A DNA stretch of 64,000 bases from Dyella terrae (GTDB lineage: Bacteria > Pseudomonadota > Gammaproteobacteria > Xanthomonadales > Rhodanobacteraceae), in contig NZ_CP089414.1 of NCBI RefSeq assembly GCF_022394535.1, forward strand, positions 1,364,001 through 1,428,000. Direction: 5' to 3'. The stretch's first letter is position 1; each line of letters starts with the position of its first letter. The notes beneath the pieces were generated by a model, which saw only the letters and a list, made by a program, of their open reading frames with translations, did not search any database and was not told the origin of the DNA. A program made the translations under genes and the position numbers. Below are positions 58,381-64,000 of the stretch, piece after piece.

Positions 58381-59585
58381 ACCTGCACTCCTTCGCGGGC
58401 AGCAATGGTGTGCACGTCCTTGTCGCCGCGGCCGGACAGGTTGCACAGCACGAGTCCATCCTTCGGGTATTCGCGCGCCAGCTTGATCGCCTGCGCCACT
58501 GCGTGACTGGACTCCAGCGCGGCAAGGATGCCTTCGGTGCGCGCCAACAGATGAAATGCTTCCAGCGCTTCGTCGTCGGTCACGCCCACGTATTCGGCGC
58601 GACCAGCGTCCTTTAGGAACGCGTGTTCGGGCCCCACGCCCGGGTAGTCGAGCCCGGCAGAAACGGAGTGCGTTTCGGTGATCTGCCCGTTGTCATCGCA
58701 CAGCACGTAGGTGCGGTTGCCATGCAGTACGCCCGGGCGACCCGCAGCCAGCGACGCCGCATGATGCCCGGTAGCAATGCCCTCGCCTGCCGCTTCAGCG
58801 CCGACTATGCGTACGCCGTCATCGTTGAGGAAGGCATGGAACAAGCCGATCGCATTGGAGCCGCCACCCACGCAAGCGGTGATCACATCCGGCAGGCGAC
58901 CGAACTGTTCCTGCACCTGTTCACGTGCTTCACGGCCCACGATGGCGTTGAAGTCACGCACCATCAGCGGATACGGATGCGGGCCGGCCACGGTGCCAAT
59001 GATGTAGAACGTGTCGGCCACGTTGGTGACCCAGTCGCGCATGGCTTCGTTCAGCGCGTCCTTGAGCGTCTTCGAACCGGAAGTGACGGGCACCACCTCC
59101 GCGCCGAGCAGCTTCATGCGGTAAACGTTGATCTTCTGGCGCTCGATGTCCACCGCGCCCATGTACACCACGCACTTGAGGCCAAAGCGCGCCGCTACGG
59201 TGGCGCTGGCCACACCGTGCTGGCCCGCGCCCGTTTCCGCAATGATGCGCGGCTTGCCCATGCGGCGGGCGACCAGCGCCTGGCCAATGGTGTTGTTGAT
59301 CTTGTGAGCACCGGTGTGATTCAGATCCTCACGCTTGAGCAGGATGCGCGCGCCGCCCACGTGCTGGCTGAGTCGCTCGGCGTAGTACACCGGGCTGGGA
59401 CGGCCCACGTAGTACTTCAGGTCGCGATCCAGTTCGGCGATGAACTCGGGATCCTGCCGCAGGCGCAGGTATGCCTCGGTCAGCTCGGCCAGCGGCGCCA
59501 TCAGGGTTTCGGCCACGTAGCTGCCGCCGTAGTTGCCAAAGCGGCCGTGTTCGTCGGGGTAGGCGCTGAAGTCGATCTTGCTCAT
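58377..59585 (-). CDS. trpB: Tryptophan synthase beta chain
   Basis: PLP enzyme joining indole and serine to make tryptophan. 402 residues, normal length. The PLP lysine is in [14 protein letters not shown], the substrate loop in [19 protein letters not shown], and the phosphate loop in [18 protein letters not shown] at 59585 fits the family N-terminus ([20 protein letters not shown]). Divergent from a TrpI-like LysR gene with 106 bases between the starts, as in pseudomonads, so activation by indoleglycerol phosphate is likely. Confidence 0.98.
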   Translation of the reverse strand: MSKIDFSAYPDEHGRFGNYGGSYVAETLMAPLAELTEAYLRLRQDPEFIAELDRDLKYYVGRPSPVYYAERLSQHVGGARILLKREDLNHTGAHKINNTIGQALVARRMGKPRIIAETGAGQHGVASATVAARFGLKCVVYMGAVDIERQKINVYRMKLLGAEVVPVTSGSKTLKDALNEAMRDWVTNVADTFYIIGTVAGPHPYPLMVRDFNAIVGREAREQVQEQFGRLPDVITACVGGGSNAIGLFHAFLNDDGVRIVGAEAAGEGIATGHHAASLAAGRPGVLHGNRTYVLCDDNGQITETHSVSAGLDYPGVGPEHAFLKDAGRAEYVGVTDDEALEAFHLLARTEGILAALESSHAVAQAIKLAREYPKDGLVLCNLSGRGDKDVHTIAAREGVQV

Positions 59586-59691
59586 GAGTGCGTCGTGAAA
59601 GTCACAAAAGGTGGCGCTCAACGTACCCCAAAGCGCTGGCTGCAAAAAGCGATATCATGGCCGGCATCCGTCAGGAAAACTCACACATACC

Positions 59692-60612
59692 ATGGCCCGA
59701 GCGCTGCCCTCGCTGAATGCCCTGCTCGCTTTCGAGGCCGCCGCCCGCCTCGGCAGCGTGAGCCGCGCCGCCACCGAGTTGCACGTCACCCATGGCGCTG
59801 TCAGTCGGCATATTCGCGGCCTGGAGGAAGATCTGCGCACCGCGCTCTTCCAGCGCCAGGGGCGCGGCCTGGTGCTAACCCCCGCGGGGCAGCGCCTGCG
59901 CGACACCAGCACCATAGCGTTCACCCAGTTGCGGGATACCTGCGAAGAACTGCGCACGGGCACCGCCCACATGCCCTTTGTGCTGGGCTGCCCGGTCAGC
60001 CTGCTTGCCCGCTGGATGATTCCCCGGTTGGAGCACCTGATGGCCGAGATGCCGGAGCTGGAGCTGGATCTGCATCTGCGACCGCAGGAGACCGCGTTTG
60101 ACGAGTCGCTCGCCGGGCTCGACGCCGCTGTGATGGCCGGCGAGCCGCCGTGGCCGCCGGGCTGGCGCGTGCACCCGCTGGCCAACGAACGCATTGGCCC
60201 TGTCGCCAGTCCCGCGTTCGCCAAGGCACATCGCCTGGTGCGTAGCCGCCCACAGGCGCTCAACGATCAGGCGCTGCTGCACACGCTCTCGCGGCCCGAC
60301 GCATGGCCAAGCTGGGCTGAGAGCATGCACTTGCCGGCCAAGCGATTGAAGCCCGGACAGGGCTATCCGCACCTCTACCACATGATCGAAGCAGCGGTGG
60401 CCGGCCGTGGCGTCGCCATCGCTCCCGAGCCGCTGGTCGCCGACGATCTGGCCTCAGGTCGCCTTGTGGCGCCCTGGGGGTTTCAGGACATTCGCGCGCA
60501 ATGGATATTGGCGACGCCCGCTCGCATCTCCGATGTCAGGGCCGAGCCTCTCGCGGCCTGGTTGAAGGCGGCATTCGAGGATCGGCAACGCCGCGACCCG
60601 CACGCAACCTGA
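59692..60612 (+). CDS. trpI: TrpI-like LysR activator
   Basis: A 306-residue LysR regulator. The N-terminus ALPSLNALLAFEAAARLGSVSRAATELHVTHGAVSRHIRGLEEDL is strongly TrpI/GcvA-like, and the position divergent from trpBA is that of TrpI in Pseudomonas, which activates trpBA with indoleglycerol phosphate. The effector domain follows (FVLGCPVSLLARWMIPRLEHLMAEMPELELDLHL). Open frame continues to 59611. It is followed by the second TCCACA-box cluster. The name is by context; other GcvA-like functions remain possible. Confidence 0.8.
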   Translation: MARALPSLNALLAFEAAARLGSVSRAATELHVTHGAVSRHIRGLEEDLRTALFQRQGRGLVLTPAGQRLRDTSTIAFTQLRDTCEELRTGTAHMPFVLGCPVSLLARWMIPRLEHLMAEMPELELDLHLRPQETAFDESLAGLDAAVMAGEPPWPPGWRVHPLANERIGPVASPAFAKAHRLVRSRPQALNDQALLHTLSRPDAWPSWAESMHLPAKRLKPGQGYPHLYHMIEAAVAGRGVAIAPEPLVADDLASGRLVAPWGFQDIRAQWILATPARISDVRAEPLAAWLKAAFEDRQRRDPHAT

Positions 60613-60697
60613 AGGCGCAACGCGCCTACCATCGCGTGAAGTGCGCAATGACGCATCAATGCGTTGCGATGTCTTGTGCATCAGGCAGATAGGACAC

Positions 60698-60743
60698 CTA
60701 TCCACAGCGTTTTCCAGCGTGCATCCACAATCGCTGTGGAAAA
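60698..60743 (+). repeat. TCCACA unit 5
   Basis: Boxes start at 60701, 60724 and 60735. Inner stem CCACAGCG / CGCTGTGG is complete. Preceded by GATAGGACACCTATC. Confidence 0.85.
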
Positions 60744-60901
60744 CGTGATGGATTGCCAAGCCGATCAGCATCCTTCGCTCTCGGGGAACGCTCGCGCGAA
60801 TACGGCACTCATCGACATGAACACACCGCACGCGACAGCACTCGCTGCGCAATTGCGCATCAACGCGTCGCGATGTCTTTCACATCAGGCAGATAGGACA
60901 C

Positions 60902-60947
60902 CTATCCACAGCGTTTCCCAGTGTGCGTCCACATTCGCTGTGGAAAA
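60902..60947 (+). repeat. TCCACA unit 6
   Basis: Boxes start at 60905, 60928 and 60939. Middle box GCGTCCACA; stem CCACAGCG / CGCTGTGG complete. Preceded by GATAGGACACCTATC. Confidence 0.85.
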
Positions 60948-61082
60948 CATGGAGTGCTTGCTGTGTCGATCTGCGCTAATGCGGACAGGGCACGTGCCCA
61001 CGAATCACGCCCATGTGCGGTGACGTTGAACATTTGCGCATCAACGCGTCGCGATGTCTTTTGCATCAGGCAGATAGGACAC

Positions 61083-61128
61083 CTATCCACAGGCTTTTAC
61101 GGTGTGCATCCACATCTGCTGTGGAAAA
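61083..61128 (+). repeat. TCCACA unit 7
   Basis: Boxes start at 61086, 61109 and 61120. First box CTATCCACA, middle GCATCCACA, last TGTGGAAAA. Preceded by GATAGGACACCTATC. Confidence 0.85.
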
Positions 61129-61186
61129 CACGCACGGCGCCGCGCGTGCAAATCGCGATCAGAGGTAGCGACGAACGATGATGCTA

Positions 61187-61830
61187 TCAGCGAGCCGCGT
61201 TCTGCTGGAGCAACGCATCCGCCTCGCGGACGGCATGGATGAAATCCGCCAGCTTGCGCGAATCCTTGATACCGGGCGCCGACTCGATGCCACTGGCGAC
61301 ATCCACGCCCCAGGGGCGCGCAACGCGCACGGCCTCCGCGACATTGTCTGGCGTCAGGCCACCAGCGAGGATCAAGGGTTGCGCCACGTCACGCGGCATC
61401 AGCGACCAGTCGAAGGCCTTGCCACTGCCGCCGGCTTCGCCGAGGCCATGCCCATCCAGCAACAGGCCGGATGCGCCGGGATACTGTTGCAGGCGTGGCA
61501 GTGCAGACGCCCCTCACCCATGGCAATAGCCTTGAGATAACGGCGCCCGAACTGCGCGCACCATGCGTCCGACTCGGCGCCGTGGAACTGCGCCAGATCC
61601 GGCTGGATCGCATCGATAGCTTCGCGTACGAACCCTGCATCGTCGTCCATGAACAACACGACGGTGGTGACGAACGGCGGCATGGCGCGCACGATGGCTT
61701 GCGCCTGCTGCACGGAAACACGCCGCTTGCTGCGCGCCGTCAGCACCATGCCGATGGCATCCGCACCCAACTGCGCGGCGAGCAAGGCATCCTCGACACG
61801 CGTCATACCGCAGCACTTGATGCGTGTCAT
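61187..61830 (-). pseudogene. trpF: Phosphoribosylanthranilate isomerase, frameshifted
   Basis: Third step of tryptophan synthesis (isomerises phosphoribosylanthranilate). From ATG 61830, which overlaps the truA stop by 4 bases, the N-terminal half reads [28 protein letters not shown] with the catalytic Cys. The C-terminal half lies in another frame ([21 protein letters not shown], then [16 protein letters not shown]) with the phosphate loop. The frames join exactly if the GGGG at 61510-61513 is read as five G ([20 protein letters not shown]). Both catalytic ends are intact, and the gene sits in its normal operon, so a base-calling error is the simplest explanation; otherwise the strain would need another TrpF. 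Confidence 0.9.
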
Positions 61831-62594
61831 TGGCTTGCCTCGGCAGGCAGACCCCATTGCGCTTCATAGCGCGGACCGAGAAAGGTCAGCCCTGAAGCGA
61901 GCGCCGTTGGCCCGGCCACTTCCCGGTTTCGTCCTTCCAGCAACGTATGCATCCACGTTACCGGCTGTTCGCCGCGACCGATGGGCAGGAGCGAACCGAC
62001 GATGTTGCGCACCATGTGGTGAAGGAAGGCATTGGCCTCGATCTCGACGATAACCTGCTCGTCCTCGCGACGCACGCTCACGGCCAACACCTCGCGTCGC
62101 GCGTGTTTGGCCTGGCAGGACATGGCACGAAACGCACTGAAGTCGTGTTCACCCACCAGCGCCTGCGCCGCTTCATGCATGCGCGCGGCGTCCAGCGGCA
62201 GACGTTCCCAGGTGACATAGCGTGCGTCTAGCGCTGCACGCACCTTGCGGTTGAGGATGCGATAGCGATAACGGCGGCTGCGCGCGGAGAACCGCGCATG
62301 GAAGGCAGGCTCCACCGGTTGCGCCCACAGCACCGCGACCGTCGACGGCAGATTGGAACAGGCGCCCAATATCCAACTGCGCATATCGCGCTGCACCTCG
62401 GTGTCGAAATGCACCACCTGGCAACGCCCGTGCACGCCGGCATCCGTCCGCCCCGCGCAGGTAACTTCCACGGGATGCGCCGCGACGAACGACAGCGCGC
62501 GTTCCACCGCACCCTGCACGGTCTCCCCGTGGGTCAGCCGTTGCCAGCCGGAGAACTCGGTGCCGTCGTATTCGATACCCAGGGCGATGCGCAT
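61827..62594 (-). CDS. truA: tRNA pseudouridine(38-40) synthase
   Basis: Converts uridines 38-40 of the anticodon arm to pseudouridine. 255 residues from ATG 62594. The catalytic Asp51 is in [27 protein letters not shown] and [15 protein letters not shown] are family blocks. The frame is open to 62660 with a hydrophobic, unlikely leader. Stop overlaps the trpF start (ATGA). Order fimV-truA-trpF is conserved in the group. Confidence 0.97.
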   Translation of the reverse strand: MRIALGIEYDGTEFSGWQRLTHGETVQGAVERALSFVAAHPVEVTCAGRTDAGVHGRCQVVHFDTEVQRDMRSWILGACSNLPSTVAVLWAQPVEPAFHARFSARSRRYRYRILNRKVRAALDARYVTWERLPLDAARMHEAAQALVGEHDFSAFRAMSCQAKHARREVLAVSVRREDEQVIVEIEANAFLHHMVRNIVGSLLPIGRGEQPVTWMHTLLEGRNREVAGPTALASGLTFLGPRYEAQWGLPAEASQ

Positions 62595-62647
62595 GAAATC
62601 CAGGAAAACAGCCAACAGAAGCGCAAAGGTTAGCAGGCCCGAACGCA

Positions 62648-62673
62648 CACGGGCCGGCAAAAGCCGGCCCGTG
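62648..62673. terminator. 11-bp hairpin between fimV and truA
   Basis: CACGGGCCGGC and its exact inverse around AAAA, in the short gap between the fimV stop and truA. Without a T-run it may only partly stop transcription. Confidence 0.55.
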
Positions 62674-62698
62674 TAATCGCGTCACTGGAAAGCGGGTA

Positions 62699-64000
62699 TC
62701 AGCGGATGCTTTCGAGCAGGCGCTTGGCCACGTCCTTCTGCATCTGCGTGCCCTCGTGGATGACTTCCTCCAGCATGGCCTGCGCGCCATCCGGATCGCC
62801 CATATCGAGGTAAGCGCGGGCCAGGTCGAGCTTGGTGTCCACCGGGTCGTCGGTGAAATGCCCGCCGAGATCGTGGTTCAGCTCATGACCCAGATCGCTG
62901 TCGGCGCTCTCGTGGGTAAAGCCATGATCCGCACTGTGCACAGCCACCGGCTTTTCTTCGTGCGCCTCATCGACTTCCGTCTCTGCAAAGCGCCAGGTCG
63001 ACGCATGGGCGTCGTGTTCCAGTTGCTCTGCTTCGTGCTCCGTCGGCGCCGTGGTGTGGGCAGACGACTGGGCCGGCTTCGGGGTCAGGTCGAAATCGAA
63101 GTGATAGCCACTGACCTTCGGCGCATGCTGCACCGACGGCGTCGGGATGGGCGGCATCTCGTCGTCGTGATCCGTGGCATAGGCGCCCAGGTCAAACTGG
63201 TCCAACGCCTCATGCCCGCCCTCGGCGTGCGCACGCGGCGCGGCGTGGGCGAACAACGGATGCTCCGGCACCAGGTCTTCGCCCATGTGCATCACGTCTA
63301 CCCATTCCGGCTGCTGCGGATCGGTGACGTGGGCATGCATGGCTTCCGCTGCGGCCTCGAAATGGTCAACGTCGCGACGGCTGTAGTAGAGGCTGACCAG
63401 CTCAAGATGCAGGCCAATGTCGTCCGGATGCTCGGCGAGCTGGTCGAGCAGCTCGTCCTGATCGTGGTCCACGCCATCGACACCGTCATGCGGCACGGTA
63501 CCGAAGCGGTCGGCCAGTGAGGACGCACCAACCGCTGATGCCGGAGCGGCGGCCTTGCGGCTGCGACCACGCAGGGCGGCCAGCAGGCCCAGCAGGATGA
63601 CGCCGGCACCGGCGCCCCATGCCCAGGTCTGCATGTACCAGGGTTCTTCCTCGGCAACCGGTGTCGGCTTCGCCGCAGCAGGCTTGGCGGCCGGCTTCGC
63701 GGCTTCCGGCTTGGCAGCAGCCACCGGTGCCGAACTGGCATGGGCCGGGGCGCTCGCAGCAGAGGCTGGCGTCACCGCCGCAGCCATCGCTGGCGCGCTT
63801 GCGGCGGCGGCCGGCTGGTTGGCCTTGACTACCGTTTCCGCTTCCGGCGCCTTGACCGATGCGGCCTTGGCGGGCGCCATCGCGGCCGTTGCCGCGACGG
63901 CAGGCTGGCCAGCCACCTTACGGGCGTCGGCAAGCTTGTGCTGCAGGTCGGCGATCTCGGAGTCCTTGAGCGACAACAGGCGCTCGTTCTTGCCGTTGAT
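62699..64000 (-). CDS. fimV: FimV-like pilus/twitching-motility protein (5' partial)
   Basis: The C-terminal ~433 residues of a FimV-family inner-membrane protein needed for type IV pili and polar organisation. The frame is open through base 64000, so the start lies outside. Visible parts: an end of a coiled coil (LLSLKDSEIADLQHKLADARK), a long Ala/Pro/Lys-rich region, one TM helix (WAWGAGAGVILLGLLAAL), an acidic His-rich cytoplasmic region with TPR-like LHLELVSLYYSRRDVDHFEAAAEAM, and the FimV C-terminal domain KLDLARAYLDMGDPDGAQAMLEEVI. Confidence 0.92.
   Translation of the reverse strand: MNGKNERLLSLKDSEIADLQHKLADARKVAGQPAVAATAAMAPAKAASVKAPEAETVVKANQPAAAASAPAMAAAVTPASAASAPAHASSAPVAAAKPEAAKPAAKPAAAKPTPVAEEEPWYMQTWAWGAGAGVILLGLLAALRGRSRKAAAPASAVGASSLADRFGTVPHDGVDGVDHDQDELLDQLAEHPDDIGLHLELVSLYYSRRDVDHFEAAAEAMHAHVTDPQQPEWVDVMHMGEDLVPEHPLFAHAAPRAHAEGGHEALDQFDLGAYATDHDDEMPPIPTPSVQHAPKVSGYHFDFDLTPKPAQSSAHTTAPTEHEAEQLEHDAHASTWRFAETEVDEAHEEKPVAVHSADHGFTHESADSDLGHELNHDLGGHFTDDPVDTKLDLARAYLDMGDPDGAQAMLEEVIHEGTQMQKDVAKRLLESIR

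Larger units (their letters stand above)
60613..61186. repeat. TCCACA-box repeat cluster 2 (three units)
   Basis: A gene-free stretch between the LysR gene and trpF. Three copies of the same repeat as at 56.1-56.6 kb, here with longer conserved flanks: GCGCATCAACGCGTCGCGATGTCTT-like sequence, a GATAGG-ACA-CCTATC mini-hairpin, then the 46-bp core. Units are 204 and 181 bases apart. No other feature seen. Confidence 0.85.

Noticed and set aside
58623..60101. 492-codon open frame across trpB and the LysR gene
   Set aside because: Antisense to trpB and out of frame with the LysR gene; no homology recognised.
56141..61128. Replication origin (oriC) based on DnaA-like boxes
   Set aside because: No dnaA, dnaN, gyrB or rpmH nearby and no AT-rich unwinding region beside the boxes; a titration or other binding locus fits better.

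Overview
The window is 64 kb of GC-rich, gene-dense chromosome from a gammaproteobacterium, most likely of the Xanthomonadales/Lysobacterales and probably the Rhodanobacteraceae (Dyella/Luteibacter/Rhodanobacter type). This rests on the fimV-truA-trpF and trpB-trpA-accD order, the five-step histidine pathway marker HutF, CpxR/CpxA/Spy-like genes, and interspersed palindromic repeats. No rRNA, tRNA, CRISPR array, prophage or transposase gene was seen. The species assignment is inference.

Layout. 1-5.5 kb: end of an MscS-type channel, a frameshifted AraC regulator, a DUF72 protein, a secreted barnase-like RNase with its barstar inhibitor, a small S4 protein, arylamine N-acetyltransferase and a lipoprotein MsrA. 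5.5-15 kb: a GGDEF/EAL protein broken at a G7 run, a haem-oxygenase-fold protein, a MAPEG protein, a class A beta-lactamase, urocanase (hutU) and a large repeat protein. 15-27 kb: Ada/AlkA fusion plus Ogt (alkylation repair), a nucleotide pyrophosphatase-like lipoprotein, an MFS exporter with a VOC gene, a diguanylate cyclase, and an esterase coupled to a putative glycoside hydrolase interrupted by an in-frame amber codon. 27-31 kb: CpxR/CpxA-like two-component genes divergent from a Spy/CpxP-like gene, with an exact CpxR-type box between them, followed by a 269-bp MITE-like element. 31-40 kb: aldo/keto reductase and LysR, a thioesterase, a 55-codon lipoprotein, hutF, and a tightly overlapping GNAT-nitrilase / ClC / hutI operon. 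40-43 kb: ribosomal protein bTHX, a CDF metal exporter, a MerC-like gene behind a Zur-type operator, and zur. 43-51 kb: a two-component system followed by a CzcCBA-type metal/RND efflux operon carrying two homopolymer frameshifts. 51-52.1 kb: a large inverted-repeat island. 52-64 kb: gltX, a DUF4399 protein, a glycosyltransferase with a PAP2 phosphatase, accD, trpA, trpB with a divergent TrpI-like LysR gene, a frameshifted trpF, truA and the 3' part of fimV.

The most unusual signal is a repeat family between PAP2 and accD (4 copies) and between the LysR gene and trpF (3 copies). Each copy has three TCCACA boxes, two direct and one inverted, with start-to-start spacings of exactly 23 and 11 bp in all seven. 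The boxes resemble DnaA boxes, and the outer pair forms an inverted repeat, so the unit looks like a protein-binding site or a structured element.

Five genes contain single-base reading-frame breaks, four of them at C/G homopolymers, and one contains an in-frame stop. Because trpF and the RND pump are otherwise well conserved, sequencing error is at least as likely as true gene decay or phase variation; raw reads would decide this.
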